Below, one piece after another: positions 1-7,956 of a stretch of 20,857 nucleotides of DNA. This DNA is from CAYOHP01 sp964403795 [NCBI: uncultured bacterium] (GTDB lineage Bacteria; Muiribacteriota; UBA6191; CAZXTJ01), in the NCBI GenBank assembly GCA_964403795.1, contig CAYOHP010000061.1:1-20857 (forward strand), given 5' to 3'. Each line of letters opens with the position of its first letter. Position 1 is the stretch's first letter. Position numbers and translations under genes: made by a program. Below the pieces are notes generated by a model that searched no databases, was not told where the DNA came from, and saw nothing but the letters and a program-made list of their open reading frames with translations.

Positions 1-495
1 GCCGGGCCGGGGCGCGCCCCGGGCGGGGGGGGGCGGGGGGGGGGGCCCGGCCCCCGGGCCCCGGGCGGGGGCAGTGGGGGGGCGGCCCGGGGTCGGAGGC
101 GCGGGAGCGGGGGTGCCCCCCTTCGACTCGGTCAGGAGCTTCCCGTTCTCGTTCAGCCACTTGAGGATGGAGGGCGGCGAGAACGGCTTCTTCAGGTAGC
201 CGTCGGCCCCGCAATCCTGCATGGCCGCCTTGATGACCTCCTCGCTCGACCCCGAGATCAGCACCACCGGGATATGAGCGAAGGTCGGGGAGGCCTTGAA
301 GACCTTGCAGGCCTCGGGACCCGGGAGGTCGGGAAGGTTGATGTCGAGGAGCAGCAGGTCGGGGAGGGCCGACTCCATGAGCTGGGCGCCCTCCTCCATG
401 GAGAACGCCACCAGGGCCTCGTGCCCGGCCGCCTCGAAGGATCGCTTGAGCAGCGAGCAGAGGAACTGGCTGTCGTCGATCACGAGGATCTTCAT
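1..495 (-). CDS. Response regulator receiver protein, CheY-like, with Pro/Gly-rich tail (3' partial)
   Basis: A phosphoacceptor receiver domain occupies residues 1-120. The acidic pair is D7/D8, the predicted phosphorylation site is D51 (in LLLLDINLPD), the switch serine is S81 (in VVLISGS) and the conserved lysine is K103 (in YLKKPF). The ATG at 495 places beta-1 (MKILVIDDS) exactly at the N-terminus. After the domain the frame continues as a Pro/Ala/Gly-rich stretch with no stop before the window edge, so an output domain or simply a disordered tail may follow. No DNA-binding domain is visible. It is transcribed divergently from the SLH-porin operon and no histidine kinase lies nearby, so its partner is unknown. 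The last 60 bases are almost pure G/C runs and may be poorly assembled, so the tail sequence is less certain than the receiver domain. Confidence 0.88.
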   Translation of the reverse strand, partial: MKILVIDDSQFLCSLLKRSFEAAGHEALVAFSMEEGAQLMESALPDLLLLDINLPDLPGPEACKVFKASPTFAHIPVVLISGSSEEVIKAAMQDCGADGYLKKPFSPPSILKWLNENGKLLTESKGGTPAPAPPTPGRPPTAPARGPGAGPPPPPPPARGAPRPG

Positions 496-515
496 GGGAC
501 GCGGAACCCCCGGCA

Positions 516-576
516 GGACGGCCCATCCTAGCAGTTAGTCCCGGCCTTCGGTGCGGGCAAGGGAGGGGGGCCGTCC
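516..576. promoter_or_regulatory. Spaced inverted repeat in the divergent intergenic region
   Basis: GGACGGCCC (516-524) is matched by its perfect 9-bp complement GGGCCGTCC (568-576), with 43 nt between. It sits between the divergently transcribed response regulator and SLH-porin genes, where an operator would be expected. The regulator itself has no visible DNA-binding domain. In GC-rich DNA a 9-bp match can arise by chance, so this is only a candidate site. Confidence 0.3.
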
Positions 577-619
577 ATCGGATTTGTTCGGACTTTTCCC
601 CCGGCGACCGATAGGACGA

Positions 620-2992
620 ATGGACGATCCCCTGGATTCCATCATGTCGCCGTCGCGTCTCGGTCGTCGGGCTCCCTGGCTGTCCTTGGCCATGGGGCTC
701 GTCCTGACCATCCCGACGCTTTGGGCCCAGGCCAACCCCTTCCGGGACGTGCCTTCCGACCACTGGTCGGTCAAGGCCGTCGCCGAGCTCGCCCGCGAGC
801 AGCTGGTGGAGGGCTTCCCGGACGGGGAGTTCAAGGGGAAGAAGGTCGTCACCCGCTACGACATGGCGATCCACCTGGCGAAGCTCCTGGCCAGGATCGA
901 CCGGATCCGGGCCGAGGGACGCTCCGGGCTCGGTCCCGAGGAGGCGGTCACCATCACCCGCCTCACCAACGAGTACAAGCAGGAGCTCGATCTCCTGGGG
1001 GTCAAGGTCGACGCCCTGGAGGCCCGCCTGGGGACCCTGGAGCGGACCACCGCCAAGCTCGACAAGGACCTCTCGAACGTGCGGGTGGAGGGCTTCTACC
1101 GGATCGAATCGACCTTCGTCGACGAGCCCTTCGACTTCACGGACTACCCCTTCGACAAGGACGTGAACCCCTACCGGGACTTCACCGAGAACGGGCTCCG
1201 GCCGCTCAGGCAGGAGGTCTTCCTCCGGTTCCTCGGCAACCCCTACGGCCTCGACGGCCTGAACAAGAACGTCGAGACCTTCGTCGAGCTGAAGGGCGTG
1301 CTCTCGGGGGTCTCCGAGAACCGCCTCGAGTACCGATTCTCCGACCCGCCCATCCCCGGCGACGACCTCGACGACTTCGCCACCGGGGTGGTCGACGACA
1401 AGCGGGTCTCGGTCTCCCGGGCCCACATGATCGTGAATTCGAAGCGGCTGCGCCTCCGGATCTTCGGGGAGGAGGCGATCACCAACTTCACCGGCCCCCT
1501 GTCGCTGCTCACCGAGGAGAGCCTGGCCGCCCTGGTGCTCGACGACTTCAGCCCCGAGCAGGGCGTGGAGGCCAGCGGGCGCTACAAGAAGCTCACCTAC
1601 GACGCCAGCATCCTGAAGGACCTGAAGCTCGACGGGACCACCGGCAACAACAAGGACGACCTGAACGAGGAGTTCACCCCCGACTCGGTCTCGGCCCAGG
1701 ACGTCTTCGGGCTACGCCTTTCCTACGAGACGGTGGCCGCCGACCAGAGCCCCAAGAACCGCCTGGCCTTCGGGACCTCCTACGTCGAGCACATCCAGGG
1801 CTACGAGGCCCGCCACACCTACAACCGGGTGCTCGGCTACGACACGGTCTTCGAACACCGCTCCAAGAGCCAGTTCGACTTCTCGCATGTCCAGCTCCAC
1901 AGCGTGGGTCCTGGGGACTTCCAGGACACCGGCTTCCTGGCCAACGCCTCCTTCAAGAGCGGCCGCTGGACCGCGATCGGCAAGGCCTACCGGTTCGGGT
2001 ACGACTACCGGGCCAACCTCTCCCAGCTCCCATGGGTGGACACCTCGATCAACCGCAACTTCCGCCACCCCGGCGGGTTCGTGGCCCGGACCCGGGGCGA
2101 GCGCCTGATCCGGGGCCAGCTCAACTACCGGGCCGACGACACCCTGATCCGGGCCGTGAAGGACCTCACCCTCCAGGGCCTCTACGAGGAGAAGTGGTGG
2201 GAGGAGAACCCCCGGGCCGCTCCCCCGGCCTTCGAAGGCAACCACGCCAAGCGGGCCTTCGTGCAGGCGGTCGCCGACCTTACCGACAAGACCCACGTGG
2301 AGGCCCGCACCGAGTACATCAAGGACGTCCTCGACGACGAGAAGGGCGAGTGGATCCACACCCTGAACTTCGACATGAACCTGTTCGGGGCGACCTCGGT
2401 GGTGGCCGACCTGACCCTGGTCGACGACTACGACTCGCTGGCCACCGAGGATCAGGACCACTTCTACCGGCGCCGGGGGCGGATCGCCCTGAACAGCAAG
2501 ATCTCCGACGAGCTCTTCGGCAAGGTCTACGTCGAGCAGGTGAAGAACGACTCCCGTCCCGACGATGTGGTCCGGCCCCTGGTCGACGCCGACGGGCGGG
2601 ACGTCAACCGGGTGGGCGGCGAACTCAACTACCAGCGCCGGGACACCTGGGCGATCAAGCTCTTCGGCGAGCGGGAGGAGATCCAGGACTTCCGCTTCCC
2701 CCGCACCGACGGCGTCTTCGACCGGTTCGCGGGCGAGATCGACTACAACTTCACCCGGGCGCTGCAGCTCCGGTTCCTGCACGGGATCCAGGATCTCGAC
2801 TTCGTGAGCCGGCGCGACGACTACTACACGAACAACTTCATGCAGATGCGCTACCAGCCCACCGAGGCCACCGAGGTGCTGCTCACCTACGGCTTCGAGT
2901 ACGAGGCCGGCAGCGTGCCGAGCGACCGGGGACCGCTGGTCTTCGACCGCACCAACAAGATCCTCCAGCTCACGGCCCAGACGGACTTCTGA
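620..2992 (+). CDS. SLH-domain outer-membrane porin (OmpM/SlpA-like)
   Basis: A 790-residue secreted protein predicted to form an outer-membrane beta-barrel while gripping the cell wall. Residues 1-38 form a signal peptide ending at AQA before NPF. Residues 39-92 are one SLH domain with the family signature FRDVPSDHW, a GFPDGEF turn and VTRYDMA. Residues 113-160 look like a coiled coil. The rest alternates aromatic/polar strands rich in Tyr, Asp and Arg, and the chain ends in phenylalanine, as outer-membrane barrels do. In this family the SLH domain binds peptidoglycan-linked polymer and tethers the outer membrane. The ATG at 620 has AGGA only 3 nt upstream. ATG 644 gives a more compact signal peptide, and GTG 551 would add an unlikely N-terminal extension. 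It is the first gene of a tight four-gene envelope operon. The transported solute is unknown. Confidence 0.85.
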   Translation: MDDPLDSIMSPSRLGRRAPWLSLAMGLVLTIPTLWAQANPFRDVPSDHWSVKAVAELAREQLVEGFPDGEFKGKKVVTRYDMAIHLAKLLARIDRIRAEGRSGLGPEEAVTITRLTNEYKQELDLLGVKVDALEARLGTLERTTAKLDKDLSNVRVEGFYRIESTFVDEPFDFTDYPFDKDVNPYRDFTENGLRPLRQEVFLRFLGNPYGLDGLNKNVETFVELKGVLSGVSENRLEYRFSDPPIPGDDLDDFATGVVDDKRVSVSRAHMIVNSKRLRLRIFGEEAITNFTGPLSLLTEESLAALVLDDFSPEQGVEASGRYKKLTYDASILKDLKLDGTTGNNKDDLNEEFTPDSVSAQDVFGLRLSYETVAADQSPKNRLAFGTSYVEHIQGYEARHTYNRVLGYDTVFEHRSKSQFDFSHVQLHSVGPGDFQDTGFLANASFKSGRWTAIGKAYRFGYDYRANLSQLPWVDTSINRNFRHPGGFVARTRGERLIRGQLNYRADDTLIRAVKDLTLQGLYEEKWWEENPRAAPPAFEGNHAKRAFVQAVADLTDKTHVEARTEYIKDVLDDEKGEWIHTLNFDMNLFGATSVVADLTLVDDYDSLATEDQDHFYRRRGRIALNSKISDELFGKVYVEQVKNDSRPDDVVRPLVDADGRDVNRVGGELNYQRRDTWAIKLFGEREEIQDFRFPRTDGVFDRFAGEIDYNFTRALQLRFLHGIQDLDFVSRRDDYYTNNFMQMRYQPTEATEVLLTYGFEYEAGSVPSDRGPLVFDRTNKILQLTAQTDF

Positions 2993-3000
2993 GGTTCCCC

Positions 3001-3747
3001 ATGCGACGCACCCTCATGCTGACGATCCTGGCGATGGGCCTGGCCAGCCTGGGCTGCTCGGTCCAGGAGATCGGCCTGATCCCGATCGCCATCATCACGG
3101 GCAGGATCGCGGTCCCCGCCGACCAGCGGGCCATCACCATCCGGGTCAACCGGGTGGGGACCTGGGATTCCGACTTCCGGCTCCGGGAACGGCTCCCGGT
3201 GACCGCCGAGACCGCCTTCTGCGACGTGGAAGGCGACTTCCTGCTGAAGACCAACAAGCTGGGCGGGGGCTTCATCACCGCCCGGGGCGTGGAGTTCGAC
3301 ATCGGCTACACCCCGGTCTTCCTGGAGAGCTACGGCGACACCCTGGAGATCGCCCGGCTGCTCCCGGCCGAGGACGTGAGCCTGATCGCCAAGACCCCGG
3401 GCTCGACCCTGTTCCTGGCCTTCGAGGAGGACTTCACCACCGAGTTCGGCCCCATCGAGCGGATCGACCTGGTGGGCCCGACCAAGTTCGACCTCGACGA
3501 CACCGCCATCCCGCTCCACGACGACGGCTCGCTGGTCGACATCGACCCGGTCACGCCCGGGATGCAGGTCTCGGGCGACGTGGCTGCCGGGGACAAGGTC
3601 TGGACCGTGCGGGTGGCGGCTCCCCGCTTCCCGGCCGGACAGCAGAAGTACGGCTTCTTCATCAACGAGAACCTGGAACTGGGCTATCAGCGGGACCCCT
3701 ACGAGGAGTCCAGCGACGCCGACCGCTCGGTGGTGCTGGTGAAGTGA
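3001..3747 (+). CDS. Putative lipoprotein of the envelope operon
   Basis: A 248-residue protein with a basic N-terminus (MRR), a hydrophobic core and a cysteine at residue 19 in the context ASLGC. This is a slightly non-canonical lipobox, with Ser at -3 and Leu at -2. No family was recognised with confidence. The N-terminal part (about 30-90, starting IITGRIAVP) resembles a carboxypeptidase-regulatory-like beta-sandwich. The C-terminal part (about 165-235, with GDKVWTVRV, KYGFFIN and a DPYEESSD end) resembles the AMPK/CBM48-type immunoglobulin-like carbohydrate-binding fold. Both comparisons are pattern-based inferences. The gene starts 8 nt after the SLH-porin stop, and its own stop lies within a few bases of the next start, so the three are surely co-transcribed. 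A periplasmic or outer-membrane accessory role fits the context. Confidence 0.75.
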   Translation: MRRTLMLTILAMGLASLGCSVQEIGLIPIAIITGRIAVPADQRAITIRVNRVGTWDSDFRLRERLPVTAETAFCDVEGDFLLKTNKLGGGFITARGVEFDIGYTPVFLESYGDTLEIARLLPAEDVSLIAKTPGSTLFLAFEEDFTTEFGPIERIDLVGPTKFDLDDTAIPLHDDGSLVDIDPVTPGMQVSGDVAAGDKVWTVRVAAPRFPAGQQKYGFFINENLELGYQRDPYEESSDADRSVVLVK

Positions 3748-3752
3748 GGACC

Positions 3753-5192
3753 ATGGACGCGACCAAGGCCAAGGCCAAGACCAAGCAGCGATCCCGGGCC
3801 CGGAGGATCCTCCTCCCCCTGTTGCTGGCGCCGCTCTGGCTCGCCGGCTGCACCGCCCGGATCCCGGGCCTCGGCGGCTCCGCCGAGCGCAAGCCCGCCG
3901 GGGCGTCGACCGCCACCGACCCTGCCGCGCCGGCGGCGACGGCCCCCGCGGCGACCGCCTCGGCTTCGGGCCGCATCCTCTTCGACTTCCAGGACGAGAA
4001 GGGCGACGACCGGGGCGACGGGCGCTACGAGTACCCGACCTCGTTCCAGGGGCGCTTCGGCTTCCTCGACATCACCAGGTTCCGGGTCGAGGACGCCGGC
4101 GATTTCGTGGCCATGTTCGTCGAGTTCCGCCGCCCCATCCCCCGCACCCGCGACGATGGCTCCACCGAGGCCAAGGGCTACTGGCTCCAGCTCGTCGACA
4201 TCTACGTCGACCGGGACGGCAAGCCCGGCTCCGGGCGCACCTGGGCCCTGCCGGGACGGAACCTCAAGTTCGACGACGCCTCGGCCTGGGACAAGGTCGT
4301 GATCGCCACCCCCGGCAACGCCAGGAACCTCGAGCTGCTGATCCGCAACCGCACCTCGGACCTGGCGCTGGTCGACGCCCGCCACGACATCGTGATCCCC
4401 AACCGGGTCTACGCCCAGGGCTACGAGCTGAAGCTCATGGTCGCCAAGACCGACCTGGGCGGAACCCCCGAGCCGCACTGGGGCTGGCAGGTCTTCGCCA
4501 TCCCCTACGAGCCGGGGAACCTGGCCCACAACCAGCTCCAGAACACCCGGGTCCAGAAATTCCCCGACGAGTACCGCTTCGGCGGGGGCTCCGACGAGGA
4601 GGGCGACCCCAACGTGCTCGATCTGCTGGCTCCCAGCGCCGAGGAGCAGTACCGCTGGCTCTCCGACCACCATGCCAGTCCCTATCGGGGAGCGACCCGC
4701 TTCGCCACCGTCCCCATGGTCAGGGTCGGGGGAAGGCCGGTCGCGCCGCCCCCGGCAGCCTCGCCGCAAGCCCAGCAGGGAGCCCCGTCCCCGACCCCGG
4801 TCGCGTCCCCGGACCCGGGAAGGTCGCTGGCCTCGGGGGCCGCGCCCTTGCCGCCTTCCCCACCTTCGGGCGGCTTCGACTTCGCCCTGGGCGGTCCGGC
4901 CCCGGCCGACCAGCCGGGTCCCTGGAGGGCTCCCTCGGCCTCGGTCTCTGCCTCGAGCGCCCCGGCGCTCCCCGGCTCGGCTGCGGGCCCCGGACCCTGG
5001 CGACCGGCCGAGACCGGGACCCAGGCCGTGCCCCCGACCGGCGGGGCGGACTTCCGGCGGGCTCCCGAGCCCGGGGCAAGGGTGCCGGCCTCGGGGGATC
5101 CCGGGCCCTGGCGCCCGGCTCCGGCCGAGCTCGAGGATCTCGAAGGCGAGGGATTCTCCTTCCAATTCGATCCGGAGGTCAGGGATCGATGA
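3753..5192 (+). CDS. Lipoprotein with glucodextranase-C (DOMON-like) module and Pro-rich tail
   Basis: A 479-residue lipoprotein. A Lys/Arg-rich N-terminus and hydrophobic stretch end in a canonical LAGC lipobox at C33. After an Ala/Pro linker, residues 73-305 match the C-terminal module of glucodextranase (PF09985, a beta-sandwich surface or carbohydrate-binding domain). The matching elements are FDFQDEKGDDRGDG.Y.YP near the start, a QLVDIYVD..G.PGSG strand pair, WDK near the middle, and FGGGSDEEGDPNVLDLLAP followed by EEQYRWL at the end. Residues 325-479 are a low-complexity Pro/Ala/Gly tail with three PGPWR motifs. The ATG at 3753 is chosen; GTG 3744 overlaps the previous stop by 4 nt and would add three residues. 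No catalytic domain is attached, so a binding or structural role at the outer membrane is inferred. Confidence 0.8.
   Translation: MDATKAKAKTKQRSRARRILLPLLLAPLWLAGCTARIPGLGGSAERKPAGASTATDPAAPAATAPAATASASGRILFDFQDEKGDDRGDGRYEYPTSFQGRFGFLDITRFRVEDAGDFVAMFVEFRRPIPRTRDDGSTEAKGYWLQLVDIYVDRDGKPGSGRTWALPGRNLKFDDASAWDKVVIATPGNARNLELLIRNRTSDLALVDARHDIVIPNRVYAQGYELKLMVAKTDLGGTPEPHWGWQVFAIPYEPGNLAHNQLQNTRVQKFPDEYRFGGGSDEEGDPNVLDLLAPSAEEQYRWLSDHHASPYRGATRFATVPMVRVGGRPVAPPPAASPQAQQGAPSPTPVASPDPGRSLASGAAPLPPSPPSGGFDFALGGPAPADQPGPWRAPSASVSASSAPALPGSAAGPGPWRPAETGTQAVPPTGGADFRRAPEPGARVPASGDPGPWRPAPAELEDLEGEGFSFQFDPEVRDR
4914..5114 (+). repeat. Three in-frame PGPWR motifs in the lipoprotein tail
   Basis: The pentapeptide PGPWR is encoded at 4914-4928, 4989-5003 and 5100-5114, about 25 and 37 residues apart, in otherwise featureless Pro/Ala/Ser-rich sequence. 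Synonymous codons differ between copies (ggt, gga and ggg for Gly; agg, cga and cgc for Arg). Similarity has therefore been kept at protein level rather than by recent DNA duplication. They are the only Trp residues in the tail and could be short binding motifs. Confidence 0.6.
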
Positions 5193-5253
5193 GAAACAGC
5201 CGATGAATTGCGCGGGACGATCGCGAAATTCTGCGCGGGAGGTCCGGTCCCGG

Positions 5254-6246
5254 ATGCGTGGCTCCGTCAGGTTGCTGGTCTTGGCCCTGGGTCTCCTGGC
5301 CCTGCACGGGCCTGCCTTCGGGCAGAGCGCCCGCTACCGCGCCATGGGCGGGGCCGGCGTCGCCATCCCCGACGGCAACGAGGACTTCAACTACACCAAT
5401 CCCGCCGGCCTCTCCCAGGTGGACCGCATGCTCTTCCAGGCCGGAGGAACCGCCACCACCCGCGAGGAGTACAAGTCCGACCACCTGGCGATGACCGGGC
5501 TCGTCTACGAGGCCGCCGGGGACCGCAAGGTCACCCTGGAGGACTACCTGGAGAGCGACTACGAGTTCCGGAGCGAGCCCGAGAAGGTCTCCAACTGGAC
5601 CTACGGCCTGGGGCTCAGCCACGAGGAGGTCGGTCCCGAGCTGAACCAGCGCCGGGGTGCGGGCTTCGTGAACGACGACTCGAAGACCTTGCGGCTCTCC
5701 TTCGCCACCCGCTTCCCGGTGGCCGAGCGGCTGACCAGTCGGCCCGAGCTCTACGCCGGCGCCCGGATCCGCTATGCCGACCGGGACCGCCGCCATCCCA
5801 CCCTGGGCCAGCACGCCGGGGCCGAGACCTGGTCGCTGGACGTGGGCAGCTTCTACAAGGCCACCGAGCGGCTCACCGTCGGCTCGCTGGTGAAATCGCT
5901 GCTCTCCGCCAGCCACGACGACACCCCGGGCGCCCGCCACGAGTCGACCTCGCTCGACCTCGGTGCCGCCTACGTGCTCGGCGAGCGGCGGGACACCACG
6001 GTAGCCCTCGACTTCCGCAACATCTTCAACGGATCCCGGACCACCAAGAGCGAGGTGCGGGCCGGCGTGGAACGCCGCTTCCTCGACAACGACTTCGCCC
6101 TCCGGCTCGGCAGCTGGGACGGCGTGCTCACCCTGGGGTTCGGCGTGAAGTTCTTCGAGGACTTCCGGATGGACTACAGCTATACGAACCACGCCGAGGT
6201 GCGCGAGCACCACGTGAGCTTCCGACTGCCCTTCCGCTGGCAATAG
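5254..6246 (+). CDS. PorV/FadL-like outer-membrane beta-barrel protein
   Basis: A 330-residue outer-membrane protein. Residues 1-23 form a signal peptide ending AFG before QSARYR. The mature N-terminus has the hallmark of the PorV/PorQ and UPF0164 branch of the FadL-like barrels: a short aromatic/basic segment, AMGGAGVAIPDG, then NYTNPAGL. The remainder is amphipathic strands ending in LPFRWQ. Members act as hydrophobic-solute channels or as shuttle partners for surface-displayed proteins; which applies here cannot be read from sequence. The ATG at 5254 is preceded by GGAGGT at 5238-5243. An in-frame ATG at 5203 would add 17 residues before the signal peptide and is less likely. It follows the DOMON-type lipoprotein by 61 nt and closes the envelope operon, facing the ABC exporter genes convergently. 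Confidence 0.8.
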   Translation: MRGSVRLLVLALGLLALHGPAFGQSARYRAMGGAGVAIPDGNEDFNYTNPAGLSQVDRMLFQAGGTATTREEYKSDHLAMTGLVYEAAGDRKVTLEDYLESDYEFRSEPEKVSNWTYGLGLSHEEVGPELNQRRGAGFVNDDSKTLRLSFATRFPVAERLTSRPELYAGARIRYADRDRRHPTLGQHAGAETWSLDVGSFYKATERLTVGSLVKSLLSASHDDTPGARHESTSLDLGAAYVLGERRDTTVALDFRNIFNGSRTTKSEVRAGVERRFLDNDFALRLGSWDGVLTLGFGVKFFEDFRMDYSYTNHAEVREHHVSFRLPFRWQ

Positions 6247-6253
6247 TTGGTTG

Positions 6254-6340
6254 GCAGCTCGCCCCAAGGGGCTCGCTCGCGGGCGGGCTTCGCCTCCGCC
6301 GATTCTCCCGGGTGAACCGGGAGCGCTCCGGCTGCGCCCG
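6254..6340 (+). repeat. 87-bp intergenic repeat, copy 1
   Basis: It begins 7 nt after the PorV-like stop, inside the convergent gap 6247-6364. It opens with GCAGCTCGCC and contains the palindrome CCCCAAGGGG (6262-6271), a GC-rich middle and a perfect 7-bp hairpin at 6305-6323 (CTCCCGG, loop GTGAA, CCGGGAG). An outer 8-bp arm pair CGCGGGCG (6278-6285) and CGCCCGCG (6335-6342) could close a longer structure. It matches 9026-9112 over 87 positions without gaps (77 of 87 by my alignment). It may work as a transcription terminator or as a REP-like element. Confidence 0.8.
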
Positions 6341-6364
6341 CGGACTCCACTTGGGCTGCCGGCC

Positions 6365-7156
6365 TCAACTCGAAGCACTCGAATAGCTGGCGAGCGCCGC
6401 CCGCCAGGCGATCCCATTGAGCACCAGGATCGCCCCCAAGAGCGGGAAGAGCCCCAGCAAGAGGAGCGAGTCGGCGGGATCGAAGAGGATCCGCACCGGG
6501 GCGCTCCCCACCAGCAGCACCGGCAGGACGAAGCTGAAGAGCCGGCGCGGCCAGGGGGCGAACACGAAGTCCGGCCACCGGGACAGGGTCTGGAACTGCA
6601 TGCGCAGGAAGTTGATCCCGGTGCCCTCCACGGTCACGAACATGAGCGTGGCCAGCAGCACCTCGAAAGCCACCAGCAGCGTGAAGGAGAGCGCCAGCAG
6701 GAAGGGCAGCACCAGCCAGGCCCACCAGGCGAGCCCGGCTGCGAGCCCGGTCCAGATCACCAGGCCCCAGGCCACCGGCAGGAGCACCAGGCTCCCCGGG
6801 CGGACCCAGCGGAAGAAGGCCGTGAACCAGAACGGCAGCGGCCGGAGCAGGTCCCAGTCCAGCGCCCCGGTGCGGATGTTCTCGGAGAGGATCCAGAACC
6901 CTCCCGAGACCAGCGTCATGTGCAGCTGGTCGACCGCCAGCATGTAGCTGGCGAAGAACAGGAACTGCTCCCGGTTCCAGACCCCGATGGTGTCGACCTG
7001 GCCGTAGATCAGGTCGATGGTGCCCAGGGTGGTGACGTAGAACAGGAGCTCCATCACGATCACGAGCACGAAGTGGACCCGGTAGGTCATGGCCTCGGCG
7101 AAATTGGTGGCCACGAACTCCCGGTAGACCTCGACGAAGGCGGCCAGGCGCGGCAT
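6365..7156 (-). CDS. ABC-2 type permease (COG3694/PF06182-like)
   Basis: A 263-residue integral membrane protein of about six hydrophobic segments and the third gene of an exporter operon. The pattern is typical of the ABC-2 subgroup that partners COG4586 ATPases: an amphipathic N-terminus (FVEVYREFVATNFAEAMTYR) leading into the first helix, an ENIRTGALDWDLLRPLP cytoplasmic loop, and a later W.P stretch before the last helices. The ATG at 7156 shares one base with the stop of the upstream permease (TGATG), indicating translational coupling. The substrate of these exporters is unassigned in the family and the neighbours do not identify it. It ends in the convergent gap that contains repeat copy 1. 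Confidence 0.85.
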   Translation of the reverse strand: MPRLAAFVEVYREFVATNFAEAMTYRVHFVLVIVMELLFYVTTLGTIDLIYGQVDTIGVWNREQFLFFASYMLAVDQLHMTLVSGGFWILSENIRTGALDWDLLRPLPFWFTAFFRWVRPGSLVLLPVAWGLVIWTGLAAGLAWWAWLVLPFLLALSFTLLVAFEVLLATLMFVTVEGTGINFLRMQFQTLSRWPDFVFAPWPRRLFSFVLPVLLVGSAPVRILFDPADSLLLLGLFPLLGAILVLNGIAWRAALASYSSASS

Positions 7157-7956
7157 CACATCCCTGCTGCGGTGTAGGACCGCATGCCCCGATCCCACAG
7201 GGCGGCATCGAGGAGGGCGGCGGCGAGGGTCCAGACCGCGATCACGAGGACGGCCTGGGAGAGGTCCGGGTAGTCCCCGGCGAGTACCTTGGCCGGCACC
7301 CACGTCAGGTAGGGGAAGGGCGTCGCCATGAGCGCCCCGCGCAACCAGTCGGGGTAGAGCTCGAGCGGCAGCATGGCCCCCGAGAGGAAGACCGAGAGGT
7401 CCCGGAGCATGACCCGGAGCACCCAGGTCTCCTCCAGCCAGAAGGCGGCGATCCCCAGCCCCAGGTTCAGCGCGTACCAGAGGGCCGAGACCAAGAGGGC
7501 GAAGCCCAGGCCCGCTGCCAGGGTGGCGGGAGCCGGCACCGGGAGCAGGCCCCCGGAGACGGCCACGACCAGCAGCACGCCGACCACCACGAGCTGGAGG
7601 GCCTGGAAGGCCACCCACTGGGCGGTGTGGAACTCCAGGAAGCCGAAGGGATGGAGCAGGTGGGCGGTGATCCTCCCGGCCCGGATGTCGTCGGAGATCG
7701 GGACGCTGTTCCAGCCCTGGGAGAGCAGCGCCACCACCAGCACCTGGCACTGGTAGGCGAGCATGGCGGACTGGTCGAAGCCCCCGATCGAGGCCTTGCC
7801 GCCGAGCCGGTAGATCGAGGTCCAGAGCGAGACCTTGACGAAGAAGAAGACCAGGGCGGGGGCCAGGATCAGCAGCACGAAGTTCAGGCGGTAGGTCGCC
7901 TGCACCTGCCAGGCCACCGCCATGGTGGCCCACCACTTCTCGGCCCTGGCGGTCAT
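7156..7956 (-). CDS. ABC-2 type permease (COG4587-like)
   Basis: A 266-residue integral membrane protein, second gene of the exporter operon. It starts MTARAEKWWATM and runs into a hydrophobic helix (LNFVLLILAPALVFFFV). It then has the loop SDDIRAGRITAHLLHPFG, equivalent to the ENIRTGALDWDLLRPLP loop of the adjacent permease, which shows the two are distant paralogues likely to form a heterodimeric channel. The ATG at 7956 overlaps the ATPase stop by 4 nt (ATGA). A Pro/Leu-rich periplasmic segment follows the middle helices. Family membership is clear; the transported substrate is not. Confidence 0.86.
   Translation of the reverse strand: MTARAEKWWATMAVAWQVQATYRLNFVLLILAPALVFFFVKVSLWTSIYRLGGKASIGGFDQSAMLAYQCQVLVVALLSQGWNSVPISDDIRAGRITAHLLHPFGFLEFHTAQWVAFQALQLVVVGVLLVVAVSGGLLPVPAPATLAAGLGFALLVSALWYALNLGLGIAAFWLEETWVLRVMLRDLSVFLSGAMLPLELYPDWLRGALMATPFPYLTWVPAKVLAGDYPDLSQAVLVIAVWTLAAALLDAALWDRGMRSYTAAGM

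Noticed and set aside
584-615. Promoter TTGTTC ... GATAGG ahead of the SLH porin
   Set aside because: The 20-nt spacer is too long and the -10 would fall 5 nt before the ATG at 620, so the match is not convincing.
721-3000. A long plus-strand frame leading into the small lipoprotein
   Set aside because: It overlaps the SLH porin in another frame and is Arg/Pro/Gly-rich noise. The real gene starts at ATG 3001 with a signal sequence.
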